Part shown: positions 21,209 through 32,428 of the stretch, piece after piece
How the letters are laid out: the number at the start of each line of letters is the position of its first letter
Numbering within the stretch: the first letter of the stretch is position 1
Position numbers and translations under genes: made by a program
NCBI GenBank assembly: GCA_963556145.1
Contig: OY744462.1
Coordinates: 5,270,001-5,334,000, forward strand
Direction: 5' to 3'
From: Hygrocybe punicea
Taxonomy: Eukaryota; Basidiomycota; Agaricomycetes; Agaricales; Hygrophoraceae
Length of the DNA: 64,000 nt
The notes under the pieces: model-generated
What the model saw: the letters and a program-made list of their open reading frames with translations, nothing else
Told to the model about the DNA's origin: nothing
Database searches by the model: none

Positions 21209-24051
21209 ATGGCTCCACGCAAGAGTGCAGCTCCGGGTCATTCTCATGTTGGTCCTTTACGTGCCAGTGGTGCTGGCGAAGCCAACTTGAACTCCAACAC
21301 TGGCACTCGGGCTAGTCCTTTACCACAAGCTCCAGAAACAAGTACAGGATTGGAAGGCTTGCGTGATAAAGGTCCATCTTCCCACTGACTAGTCCCAGAT
21401 TAAATAACTGAGTTTCCATAGAAAACAAACCTGTTCTACGTCACTCTGACCATTCATCAAAGGGTACAGGTGGTCTTGAACGGCTTCAAATCGTATCAGA
21501 TTGTGTGACGCGAAAGAGCGGGACTAGGAAACGCAAAAATGCACAATTGGACGACATCCCGGCATCAACTGTCGAAAACCCTATGGCCCCTCCACCAAAG
21601 ACCAAGAAATGTCGCACTCAAAAGGTGAGTATAGCATTGCATTGCATTCACTGTATCGGTCTGAACCATGTTATTGCTACCAAGGGAATTGCTGTGGAAT
21701 GTGGACAGCAGGCCCTGTTGTCAATTCCTTTGCCTGTCCAGCAACCTGTCCGCATTGTACCTCCTGGTACAGAACCAGTGCTACGAAACAATTCCTATCA
21801 GTTTGGTTTCAACCCTCCTCCAGCACTGTCTGCTCCCTCCTCTGAAAGCCATCCTCGTTCGCCGAGTCCTCATAATTCTGGAGTGGGAACCTCGCTAGGA
21901 CCCGGAAAGTAGGCCACCTCTCATAATCAGTGACAGTTTTATGACGCTGTCTGTAGACAACGTGCCTCAGTGTCAGTTCCTTTGCCCACCCAGCAATCTG
22001 AACCAGCGCTATGAAATGATTCCTATCAGTTCGGTTTCGACTCTCCTCCAGTGCTGTCTGCTGCATTATCCAAAAGTCATTCTCATTCACCAAGTCTTCA
22101 TGCTTCTGGAGTGGGAACCTATCAAAGGCCCAGAAGTGCTAGGTTGGTAGCCTCGCTATTTAGTGACAATCTTTTGATGTTCCCATAGGTGTCCACCAAC
22201 CATTGATCCTCTCCTTTTGATGGGCAACTCTGCTGTACATCTTCAATGCCATATAGGTCGAGATGTAACCGGCCCTCAATATGCAAACAACCTTTCACCC
22301 TTGAGAGACCATAACTATAACCATGCCAACGCCGATACTAACGCCGTCAATCATAGGTTAGTTTTATCTGAAGAGGAATCACCAATCCACCCCCGAATGT
22401 ATTCGGCAACTAATGACCTTTATGACGCTGACTCTGACAATATTAATCGTGACATTACCGATATTCATGACACTAACGACATTCATAATGACGCTCACGG
22501 CCATTCGATCGACTCTAATGACATCCATCACGACATTCATGACTATGCAATCAACGACCAGAACCGTTATTCCGAAGAAAACTTAGGTATATTGTCATTT
22601 TCATGCCATTTTTTTACTTTCTTACTGTACCCCACCGCCAGAATTTGGCCAGGTACCCTCTGGAAATGAAAATGCTACTGAAAACTCACTCAGGACACCA
22701 GCCATAAATAATCACGTAAATGATGTGTGTTCCTCTTAATTTTGCGCTGTGCCCATTGATATATAGTATTTTAGTTGGATATGGAGGATGACTCTTATGA
22801 TGTTGTTGCTGACCATCACCGGCAAAATCGTGCACATAAGCCACCCAATGCCCATCAACTTCGTGCAATCCAGGAATCTGGCCAACGAGACAATGACAAT
22901 GCCACGACTGATTCTGAAGCCGAAGTTGAAAGCAACAACAAATCTAGAACTAGGCCGAAGGCCAAACGACACTCCCACAAAGCCTACAGTAAAACATCAA
23001 CTAACCCAAAGAGATATCGTTTCTATCCGTTGTGGTGGAGGAAAGTCCTTGACAACGCAAAGGCGTGCTTTCGAAAATGGATGACAATCAAATGCGCATT
23101 CCCAAACCCCTCAAATGAAGGTCATCGTGAGACTGCGGCCAAGTGCATTGCTGATGCCCTACTCGAATATGAAAGAAAAGGTGGCCGAGTGGAACAAGGT
23201 AAGATCGACCATCAATTTTTGAACATGAGTTCTGATTTTTCGCAGGATTTTATCCCGAGCACGAAAGTGATATGATTGCTTATGTGAGTATTCAAAGTTC
23301 ACATGTGAGATATTGTCCAATTTGTATTACAGCTCTTTAGCGATCGTTCAACATTTTGCGGTGAAATCAAGTCAAGGGCTAAAGCCATTGTAGAATCTCG
23401 CTACCCTCTATTCCCAACAGAAACTGTCCCTGGACAGATGGAATATCTAGCCGCTGTTTCGGCAAATGTCGAGCGGTTGGTGGATAAAGGATTCTTTCTT
23501 CAAGGTGAACACAAAGACAGCCAGGTGCGAAGTAGCTTAGAAAGATAAATGGCTTTCATTCACTTTTTCTGTAGGGCAAGACAAACAATCTGGTGCATTC
23601 GGCCATTATCGAACTAATTCAAATTTTCTATGGCCCCTTGAAGCTAGCATCGTTGTTTCCAGAAGATTTCGAACAGGAAGTCCCTTGTGGTGCTGTTGCA
23701 CTTGTTGCAACTGTGGTACATTCTTATTCGTATACTCTACTCTAGCTCAACATTTGTTACAGATAAAATGTATTCTCGATGCCTACGCGAACGGATATTA
23801 TGATGAGAAACACGAATTCTCCGAGGATGCTTACATAGAACATTACGAGGCGATCTGGAGACTCATTGAGTCTTTGAAAGCAAACCTGTATCACTGGGGA
23901 AAATTTTGTGCAGCCCAGAGGCAGTGGGCTGAAAACACCAAGTGAGTGATGCATGAGTGCAGTGTCATCCCTCTAATATACTTTGAACAGGACTCGCAAT
24001 GGCATGGAAAAGCATCGCGCAGACAATGGAATGGCGTTGGTCTTGGACTGA
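21209..24051 (+). CDS. DUF6532-domain protein, multi-exon (one possible nonsense codon)
   Basis: The ATG at 21209 opens MAPRKSAAPGHSHVGPLRAS. Introns of about 45-60 nt fit throughout, and the stop is TGA 24049-24051. The N-terminal half is basic and Ser/Pro-rich, followed by an Asp/His/Asn-rich stretch (22380-22560). The C-terminal half, from about 23010, matches the DUF6532 pattern: FPNPSNEGHRETAAKCIADAL, an SRAKAIVESRYPL block, KTNNLVHSAIIELIQIFYGP, a LFPEDFEQEVP block and a final helical region. DUF6532 proteins are abundant in agaricomycetes, often in transposon-rich DNA; their function is unknown. An exon-intron unit is duplicated (21709-21956 and 21957-22190), and the second copy has TGA at 22012-22014 where the first has CGA, so the gene may be broken or may skip that exon. 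Confidence 0.75.
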
Positions 24052-24614
24052 GAAATGGACTGGTGTTTAGGAATTGTGCCGCCGTGTTGTAGTTAGTTTT
24101 AATCTGATAACCCTTTAACCGCAACAATCAAGGATGGAGCAATATATATAATATATATAAAATAATACAGGTGCTCGTGTTCACTAGGCTAGAGAACACT
24201 AGATAGCGCTATACAGAGGTTGGCGCGCTATGTAATGCTACACATCTGATGCACGAAGCTATGTAGACAAGTGTCAGAGATATGTAGACAAGTGTTGGAG
24301 ATATGTAGACAAGGTGCAGCCTATGCACTGCTCTATAGCGCTCTATAGCAGTGGCACACAGCTATATCATAGTATATGGCATTCGCGTGACACTGACTAA
24401 CGCTACCGAAAGGGGACCTGCGTGTGACGCTATGGCCGCTATACTAGGTGCTATAACTCCGCTACACAGCGCTTGCTCACCAATCAAGGTTTGCTGATGT
24501 TTGCACTTGATTTTATCATTATCAAGGTCAATTTTCCTTCATAATTAAGACACAGACAAATCTAATATGGGGTACTTGTAGCCCTTGAAAAATAGAACAA
24601 GCATCTCTCCACAA
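24052..24614. other. 3' non-coding region with short tandem repeats
   Basis: A 21-bp motif (TATGTAGACAAGTGTYRGAGA) is repeated about three times at 24260-24320. AGCGCTCTATAGC-type palindromes are near 24335 and an (AT)n tract near 24145. No gene is seen. The part from about 24480 has weak inverted similarity to 12866-12970. Confidence 0.6.
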
Positions 24615-24776
24615 GCATGTAAATCCAAGCATTGGTTGTGGAGATATTCATTGTACAAGTTGGAGTGGCTGAAATAAACAATTCACCTATAACTCTCTAT
24701 AGATAAAATATTTTCAAAATATAAATACAGAGAAAGATAGCCCTCTGAAGGTAGACAGATTTTTCCTTTGAAACTA
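24615..24776 (-). repeat. Right inverted copy of the composite element (uninterrupted)
   Basis: Reverse complement of 11764-11833 plus 12774-12865 with about one mismatch. It shows the empty site for the AT-rich insertion at 11834-12773. Sequence beyond 24776 does not match the DNA left of 11764. Confidence 0.8.
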
Positions 24777-25036
24777 TGTGAATTGGTGAAGTATTTCACT
24801 AGTTATAATTTTTACCCAGGTTATTGACTTTGAAATATTTATTTTTCGAAAGGTAATGATTGAAAACAGCAATCACTTGTGTGGTTAATAGTATTTTCAA
24901 TTTCTCTCTGCTATTCATATCATACAAAGTCCAACGTCAGAGATTTATCAAGCCGTCCGCCGTATGATTGCAAACAACGCGTTCAGCCGATTTTATAATA
25001 AAAACAGTCGACGTGACAAGGAGATCAAGAGATAAT
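24777..25036. other. Spacer between the repeat and the housekeeping island
   Basis: 260 bp of AT-rich DNA with no gene seen; it would include the 3' end of the reductase transcript. Confidence 0.5.
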
Positions 25037-26227
25037 CTATTGCGGCTTCGCTGGCTGGCCTAGTTCTCTAGCTCGCTCAGTAGCAATCTGAATTGCGCGT
25101 GCAATAGTAGATCTGACCCGGCCGTCTTCCAACGCAAGCAACCCTGCAATTGTACATCCTCCTGGTGCTGCAACGTTGTAACTGTCAATAATCGAGTTCT
25201 TTCCAACATATCAAGTGGACACACTGGTTACGGAATCTTTTATCTGAGCTGGATGTGCCCCGTTCTGAAGCACCATGCGAGCCGCTCCTTGTAAGGCTAC
25301 CCGGGAGTAGTTCAGGATTACCTTAAACTCCACAAAACATATAAAGTTATACTTTGAGCTGCTAACTCAAGAGCTTCCGTTCTTGGAAGACCCATCATAA
25401 CACCTCCGTCAGCCATGGCCTCCAAGAAAATACAAGCAAATGCAGGACCAGAACCGGAAAGTGCTGTGCATGCGTCGAAGTGCTTTTCATCCAAGATGCG
25501 ACAGCGACCGATCGAAGAAAAAATCTTAAGGATTATGTCACGGTCAATGTCGCTCTCCGAGGACTTTGACAAGGTGCTGACGACCGTCATGCCTTCACGA
25601 ATCTACACCAATCGAAATATGAATTTATAGGAGGCGTGATGGAGAGATTTTGCAAACCTTACATGGAGTGTTCGGCATAGCACGAATGACTCTTGTTGAA
25701 GGAACAACCCAGGCGGAAATCTGAGATAGAGTCAACCCTGCAAGAATACTGATCAATAGTTTGCCCTCCAGAGCTTCTTTGACTCCTGGCTCTGTAAGGA
25801 TGGAGTGCGCAATCTGGGGTTTACAGCTGCAAGATATCACTGAGTAGAGAATTTCATGAGGAAACCATAAGATACTGACCAAAGCAGAACAACGTCAGAT
25901 TGTTTTGTCGCTTCCAGATTCTTTCCGACCATAACTTCGACCAGGTCACCGAAAGTGACCTTGAGCTTCTTTGCGCTGTCCTGCCGACTCACGCAGGCGA
26001 TGAAACGAGACGGCACGGCCGCATCTGGGGCCCCCGTCGGCGTTAATGTTCCTGGTGTATGTGACTCCCACTGGGGAATATCATGAGTAGTAGAACGATG
26101 TTCCAAGCTGGCGATAACTCCCGAGAGGATGGCTATGCCCATGGTTCCACATCCTGAAGAGACTTCAACTGGTATAGTCACGAGAGAAGAGGCAATAAAA
26201 ACCTAGCACGCAAAGTGTATAGCCCAT
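25037..26227 (-). CDS. PRO3: Pyrroline-5-carboxylate reductase
   Basis: This enzyme reduces pyrroline-5-carboxylate to proline with NAD(P)H, the last step of proline synthesis in the cytosol. Minus strand; the ATG at 26227 gives MGYTLCVLGCGTMGIAILSG after one intron (about 26156-26203), a GxGxxG-type Rossmann motif. Later exons show VVLLWCKPQ, LLISILAGLTLSQIS, VIRAMPNTPC, the catalytic-domain signature HFDACTALSGSGPAFA and DSVTTPGGCTIAGL, ending KPQ* at 25037-25039. The length (about 290 residues) suits the family. It is divergent from ALG13 with only 45 bp between the start codons. Confidence 0.95.
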
Positions 26228-26272
26228 TGGGAGACTTGCCACAGCCGAATATCAATTTCAAGTTGTTTTACG
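26228..26272. promoter_or_regulatory. Very short divergent promoter, PRO3/ALG13
   Basis: Only 45 bp separate the two start codons, so the promoters and 5' UTRs must overlap each other or the opposite gene. No TATA box is evident. Confidence 0.5.
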
Positions 26273-26883
26273 ATGATCGCTTTGGTCACCGTTGGTTCAA
26301 CCCAGTTTGACGCGCTCATCCAGACCGTGCTCTCAGAACCGGTTCTCCGTAGTCTGCGTCGAAAGAAATATACCAGTCTCGTCATCCAATGCGGTAAATC
26401 CAACTTTGACCTGGCGAGAGATGTCGGAAACTCGACATTTATGATGCAAAAGGAGGGTGTCGACATTGAACTTTGGACATTCAAACCCTCATTGATAATC
26501 GAATATCACCGCGCAGATTTAATCATAAGCCATGCAGGTATAGTTATTTTCCTTTGCCATTACGTCGCTGACGCGAGGTAGGCTCGGGAACCATACTGGA
26601 CGTACTTCGACTTGGTAAACCATTGATCGTGGTGCCGAATACAACATTGCTGGACAATCACCAGCAGGAACTAGCCACGACTCTCGCCGACCTGGGCCAT
26701 CTGGCATCCTCGACCGTTCGGTGAGTGCTACTCGTTCCGATTCCATTCTAGTGACCGAAGTTGAAAATCAGCGACCTATCACAAACCATCGAGAACTTCA
26801 ATCCCTCGACCCTTGTGCCCTTCCCCCCGTTCGACCCAAGCAGATTTCGTGATTTCTTGGATGAAGAGATGGGTTTTCTATAA
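26273..26883 (+). CDS. ALG13: UDP-GlcNAc transferase catalytic subunit Alg13
   Basis: Alg13 with Alg14 adds the second GlcNAc to the dolichol-linked oligosaccharide on the cytosolic face of the ER. The ATG at 26273 opens [20 protein letters not shown], the glycosyltransferase 28 start of the family. Later text includes DLIISHAG, an intron (about 26537-26584), [19 protein letters not shown] and [17 protein letters not shown], a second intron (about 26722-26771), and a short C-terminus ending at TAA 26881-26883. Length is about 175 residues, right for fungal Alg13. No membrane segment is seen, as expected because Alg14 anchors it. Confidence 0.93.
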
Positions 26884-26949
26884 ATGAGCCCTTTAGATTT
26901 GCCAGTATATATGTTTCACGACTAAGGAAATCCACCCACGAGTCCCTTC

Positions 26950-27968
26950 ATGTCTTCTCGTCCAAACATAGTCACAACAGTCATCACCGATAACCCGCAA
27001 GCTCACGAAGATGCACATGTTCATGAAGTGTACGACCACATAGCTTCTCATTTTTCTTCAACGCGTTACAAAGTGAGTTCAATTGACTTGATACAGTTGA
27101 ACATCTCAGTGTATCCGTCACTTTGGTCAGCCATGGCCGCTCGTCGCCCAATTTCTCGCCAGCCTGCCGACAGGGTGGGTCGGACTGGATTCCGGCACGG
27201 GCAACGGAAAGTACCTTCCATTGCCAGAGGGCCGACCTGGAAGCTTGTGGACAATAGGCCTAGATAGAAGTCGAAATCTGCTGGGGATTGCTAGGATGGT
27301 GGGGGACTCGGGGATGATCAGGGAAGTCGTATGGGGTGATGTGCTTGGAGGTGGATGGAGGCTTGAGACGTTTGTGAGTCAATTCCTTTATATCAAAAGG
27401 TGGAACTTCGATTGAGTGGTTCAGGACTACGCTATTTCAATCGCGACTATACACCATTTGTCCACTCATGAACGCCGTAAACAGGCCATACAAGTGGGTC
27501 TCAAGTTTCCTAATGGCATGGCAACTCAACGTCTCGCAGCGACTTCTTCAATGTGTGTCCCCGGCTCACGGGCGTATCTTGATCTATGTTTGGGCCATCG
27601 AGCAAGACGAGTTATCGAAGAGAAGTATTCCCAGCCATCCACAGAAAACCACCACAGTAATCAACAACGGACAAGATGTATTCGTGCCGTGGGTTTTATC
27701 AAAGCCGGTTGCTGAGAAGAAATGGAGTAGGAACTCCGGTGTTACCTACAACATACACTCTGAGGAACCAAGAGTATACCATCGTTATTATCACATGTTT
27801 TCGGAGGGCGAACTCGTCGCACTCACGCGAAGCGCAGCTGAAGAACTAGGACTGGAGGTTCTGCCATCAACTGAGAAGCACGTCGCCAAAGGGAGGGGCG
27901 TGGAGATCGTGCAAGAGGGATGGGAGAGGTCCAATTACTATGTCGAGCTGAGGCGTTGGGAGCGCTAA
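26950..27968 (+). CDS. TRM9: tRNA (carboxymethyluridine34-O)-methyltransferase, Trm9-like
   Basis: It transfers a methyl group from S-adenosylmethionine to finish mcm5U at the tRNA wobble base. ATG 26950. Exon 1 ends HVHEVYDHIASHFSSTRYK, and the next exon carries the SAM-binding motif GLDSGTGNGKYL followed by GLDRSRNLL. DYAISIATIHHLSTHERRKQ follows after an intron. The C-terminal part, after another intron, has RILIYVWAIEQ and RVYHRYYHMFSEGELVAL, a stretch characteristic of Trm9/ABH8 methyltransferases. Stop 27966-27968. No AlkB domain is attached, as in fungal Trm9. It is convergent with the NAC alpha gene. Confidence 0.9.
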
Positions 27969-28079
27969 CTTAATTGTTCAGATAACCGCTTGTTCCTCAA
28001 TTGAGAATAGACTCAATGGCCACGCGGATGAATTGCGAGCAAGCACTTGGGGAGATACATGAGATCAGACAAGACAAGA

Positions 28080-28872
28080 TTATTCGCCCGCCGCCATAAC
28101 TGAGCACATGGTAAGACCAGGCATATCGATTGAATAAGACGTGATACACACTAGCATTGATAAGATCTCCGCCACTGTCTTTCAACACTCGCACTGCTTT
28201 GGCCCGAGAGCAGCTCACCTATATAGAGGTATGGGATGAGCGATGGAACGAATTTATTTAGTGAGGCTCACCTGGGCCATCAGAAGATCAATATCTTTTG
28301 GGTCAACACCTGTCTCGTCAACAGGTCCATCATCTTCCACCGCCTCAAGTTCGGGAATATCGTCATCGTCATCATCTGGAGCTTCTCCGATTCCTGAGCT
28401 TTCTATGTTTGTTGCACCACCACCACCACCACCGCTAGCCGCGAGTTGTTGAGCAGCCGAGAGCTGAGCTTGAGAGTTCATGTCCTCGATCTGCGAACGC
28501 GTAACAGATCAGACAACGAATAAATTGGGCAGAAAAAGCAACCGGTCATACCTTCGCTTCGCCGAAGATGATGTAGCAATCGCTATTCGATGACTTGTAC
28601 ACATCGGGCGAAGCGAGGACGAAAAGAACCTGTCGCTATGATTAGAAAGACGCTAAAATGTTTTACTTGGTCAGGCGTACGTTTTTGGGTCTTCGCAAAG
28701 TCACTCGAGTGATATTGGGGACCTTTTTCAGGCCCAAACCCAGCAGAGCTTTCCTGGCTTTTCTTTCCGAGCGCGACTGTATCTTGTCAAGAGCAGCCGC
28801 AGAGGTAGGGTCTTCATGTTCGCGTTCGTGCTCGGAGTGATCCGACGAAATTTCTTCTATAGTGGCCGACAT
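28080..28872 (-). CDS. EGD2: Nascent polypeptide-associated complex alpha subunit
   Basis: It pairs with NAC beta on ribosomes to shield emerging chains and guide targeting. Minus strand, ATG 28872: [18 protein letters not shown], then the NAC domain ([49 protein letters not shown]). A Gly/Asp-rich linker and a C-terminal UBA domain follow ([32 protein letters not shown]). A last intron (about 28097-28147) leads to a short exon coding IMAAGE and TAA at 28080. Introns separate each block. Its start is 282 bp from the divergent TSC1 gene. Confidence 0.95.
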
Positions 28873-29154
28873 CTGGGCAGACTTCGCTTTCGACCTGGAG
28901 GTGAAGAAAAAACTAGGTTCGGTCTAATAGTCTAATAAACAAACCCCGATCTCGACTCAGCAACCAACTTTGCAAGCTCAGCGCTCAGGCCCTTCAGAAC
29001 GAATATAATGAACCTGTATTATTTGTCGAACTTCTTAGCTAGTGGAGGACTGGCGAACGGGTAGTGTCAGGCCGTCCAGTTTCCTGTGAAAGCAAAGTCA
29101 ATATGCAGTCCAAAGTAAAGCAGACGAGGTGACAGGCTCTTCGCTTCAAACACC

Positions 29155-32091
29155 ATGCCAGTAACACTTTCCCGTAATATTCGATCAGTACTGGAGGGAC
29201 TTCCAGACGCTTTACCGCCAACAGAATTACTCCTGCTTGTGGACGAATTTGTATCCGAGTGCTCCTCGTCGACGGAACCGGAAACTCGGCTATTCCAACT
29301 GGAAGACGACCTACAGGCTATTCACCGCGATGTCGTTGACCATTCATCGCTATCTCAGACAGAAGTGTTCTTAGCTGTGCTTTACCACCTCCGCACCTTA
29401 CTTGCATCATCTTCCATAATTTCAACTTGGTTTGACCTCCTTCTGCGGCCAGCACTGCGGGAAGCAAAACTTTCAACGACAGCAGTGAACCATGCAAAGG
29501 AATTGGTTGTATCTGCTCTGAAAAGGGCCGATCAACATAATCCCGAGAAAGTGTGCGAGTTTCGCCGTCGACTCCTGGACTTGTACCTACTGGACGCTTT
29601 CAATGGGGGATCGGGGGATGACTTTTTGGAGTGGGCGGAATTGGATCAAGCGCAGAGAGTGAAAAAGACCCGCTGGAAAGAAAATCTGGAAAATATCCTA
29701 CTCACCTTTGGTATTGAACGCCCTTACGTGAGTAATTGCTTATCCTACTCCGAAAGTCGCTTGAGTATAGGTTTCCCTAGGATTTAATGATGGAGATTCA
29801 CGACTGTTTTTCAACGCCGTCATCTCGCCTTCAACTACTTATGCTCCTCAATTTATTCGTGTCGGAAAAGTCATTCCCCACATCAGCAGCGGCAGTTTTG
29901 GCCACGCATCCACTGATGTCAAAAGTACTATATTCTCTTCTTCTGGATAACTCATCTACTCTCTGCACCATTGGCCTAACATTACTCGCAAATCTATTTC
30001 CTATATTTGCATTAGAGGCTTGCGAGCAGCTCAAGACTATTCTCCCGAGTCTTCTCGCGATTTTGGCAAGGGTCTTATGTTGGAAGGAGGGACCTCCCTC
30101 CGTTCGCGGTTCTCCGACCCGGGACAATGATATTGTCGCAGATACGGACAGTGAGGGGGAACGGGAGATTTCAACTAATCACGCGTTCGATATTCGCTCA
30201 GACCTTCATTGGGAACGGCTGGATCTATCATTCCGTGTCAACACATCGTCCGCACCTTCACCGCGACGATATTTCACGATCCTGTACTATCTCTTCCCTT
30301 GCAACGTGCTCATATTCCTGCGGAACCCAGTTTTGTATCTTACCCAGAATAACTTCGAAAGTCCCTATTCCTTAGGATGGGAAGATAGTTTAGACGGAAG
30401 CAAGATCCGGAGCAAAAGCGAGGTAATCGATGCTTTTCACGTTTTGAGCATCGCGATACTGATCACTTTTCAGAAACTTCTTCGAGGCCACACCTGTCAT
30501 CCCTTAATCATATGGCGTGATGCTACAGATGAGTTATCCCTACCCGAATTTTGGACACGTTACGACGTTGCTCGGATAGTCAGCGAATCCAATATGCTTG
30601 ATGTCCGAAATGCTACTTTGGCAATGCAGGAAAGGCATTGTGGACAAGAACACAAAGCAGCGACCGATCCAACAAATTTATCCACACGACGTAGCCAAGC
30701 AGAGGAACCTTCAACGGGCCCTGTAATAGCCCCCATCGATTTGTCGTCGGGAGGCCTACATATATCGCTTCAGGATATGATTGCAACTTCGGTGGCGCTC
30801 AAGTGTGGCCTGCATGTTAATATTTCGAAGCCTACTTCACAGTGGTCATTAGCACTGTTTGGGACAACCACCGCTACTCCCGCAAAAGGCAATGTCCCTC
30901 TGCCGCAAGACTCATCATCTTTACCGGGCGCCCACGAAATACCATCTCACGTTGCTGAAGCAATTGCAGGTCTGCAACGGGAAGTGCTTTTGTTGCGGAA
31001 CGAGCTCAATTTTGAGCTCTGGCTCTCGAGGGAAAATGTCAAACATATTGGCCGTCTCTATCAGGATCGCATCCTGTCGAAGAATGCGGAAGCCGAACGG
31101 CAAGGGCTGGTGCGTCGTTTTCGCGTGATTCCGCCGAATTAAAGTTGCCTAGTTTTATCGTACCGCATCAGTACAATAAACTTCGCAAATACCGAACGCA
31201 AGTCGTCGGCTTAGAAAAAGAACTAAGAGATCACAAGGAACAAGCATCCTCGGCCAAGAACAAGTATTCGGATTGGAATTCGGAATTGGGCAAGAAGCTA
31301 CGTGAATTTCGAGAGGAAAAAAAGTCTTGGATATCAGAGGCCGCGACGCTTCGGACAGCCCAGAAGGAAACACAGGTGTGTTTGCATACACTAGATTTGT
31401 GTGACCGCCTTGCCTCATTCACATCTCGGCAGGCTCTATTTGCTGCCCAAGGGAAACTCTTAGAGGACGCAACTAAGAAGGTCTTCGAGCTTCAGACGCA
31501 AATCAAGGCAGTCCAGCCTAAAATTGACAGACTGACGGACTACGAGAGGGAGATCGAGCAACATGTGAAAATGCAACGTATTTGGTGTGTTCTCCTATGT
31601 TCATTTCTGCGAATTCCGCGTGATGTTGCGTCAGGGACGAAGATTTCAAGAACTTCAACGAACGAGCGGAGCTGATTGAGCTCATGAAATGCCAATACAA
31701 GCAAATGGAGTTGCGCATTCAAAGCCACGAACAAACCCAAGCAGAATTAGAGGAATCCGGGCGGTGAGAAATTCAAGGCTCTTTTGTTAAACAATGACCA
31801 ATACTCGGTTGAATTAGCGCATATCGTCGGCAAATTCAAGCATTGGAGGCGCGTTTAACTTTAGCCAACAAGAAAAGTGAAGCATCGCGGCAGATGCCCG
31901 CAGCGGAGATTGCAGCATTTGTAGCTGAAAAATCGACGTTACTCAAGGCAAATACAAAACTCAGGACTGAGAACACTGAATTGATAGAAGAGGTGGAGGA
32001 GATGAAGGCCATGATCGAAGTGCTGAAAGGTCAGGTCAGTCGTAAAAAGGGTTTGATATCAGACCCAAGAGCCAGTCCCACATTCAGATAG
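29155..32091 (+). CDS. TSC1: Hamartin/Tsc1 homologue
   Basis: Tsc1 stabilises Tsc2, the GTPase-activating protein for Rheb, and so restrains TOR signalling. ATG 29155 opens MPVTLSRNIRSVLEGLPDAL. The first 300 residues are helical-repeat-like (LFVSEKSFPTSAAAVLATHPL, LARVLCWKEG). The block FTILYYLFPCNVLIFLRNP followed by LTQNNFESPYSLGW fits the hamartin family. The last third, split by introns near 31124-31180, 31375-31430, 31585-31635 and 31764-31820, is a long coiled coil (KLRKYRTQVVGLEKELRDHK...), as in hamartin. The stop is at 32089-32091. The family call rests on overall pattern, with no search. A TSC2 homologue is not in the window. Confidence 0.78.
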
Positions 32092-32177
32092 GCTTATTAT
32101 TGTCAGCTACAGTCAGTACAGAGTTATATTCGTCGTTTTACTGTATTTCAAGGAGCCACAAGGTTAGAAATGGCAAA

Positions 32178-32253
32178 GTTCCAGAACTTACTGGAACATA
32201 TCTGATCTGCGTGAGAACTACCTTTTGAAGGAACGCGTCGAAACTTCGAGAAC
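32178..32253 (+). promoter_or_regulatory. Heat-shock elements upstream of HSP90
   Basis: At 32240-32252 the text reads GAAacTTCgaGAA, three inverted nGAAn units with exact 5-bp spacing, the canonical binding site of heat-shock factor (HSF). A second, two-unit site TTCcaGAA is at 32179-32186. They lie about 176 and 243 bp before the HSP90 start codon, which predicts heat-inducible transcription. Confidence 0.75.
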
Positions 32254-32428
32254 GAATTTATTTCGGTATACATAAACCACCCTTGCCCAGCGCCCAGCCT
32301 CGTCCGCCTTCTATCACACCATATTCGCCTTTTGCCCCCACACCCCCAACCCCCAACCCCTTCTGTGAGTATATTGGGTTGTTGGCTGCCTATCGCGTCG
32401 CGTCCTTACCCATTCCTAGTAAAAAAAA

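Larger units (their letters stand above)
11764..24776. mobile_element. Candidate composite DNA transposon (about 13 kb) with inverted terminal copies
   Basis: The sequence at 11764-11833 joined to 12774-12865 (after removing the insertion between them) is almost identical, about one mismatch in 160 bp, to the reverse complement of about 24615-24776. Weaker similarity continues inward to about 12970 and 24480. Everything between these copies is transposon-type: a Plavaka-like transposase, a DUF6532 gene and a divergent coiled-coil gene. Nested insertions account for much of the rest. I found no clear target duplication and no CACTA terminus, so the element's edges are a proposal. Confidence 0.5.
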
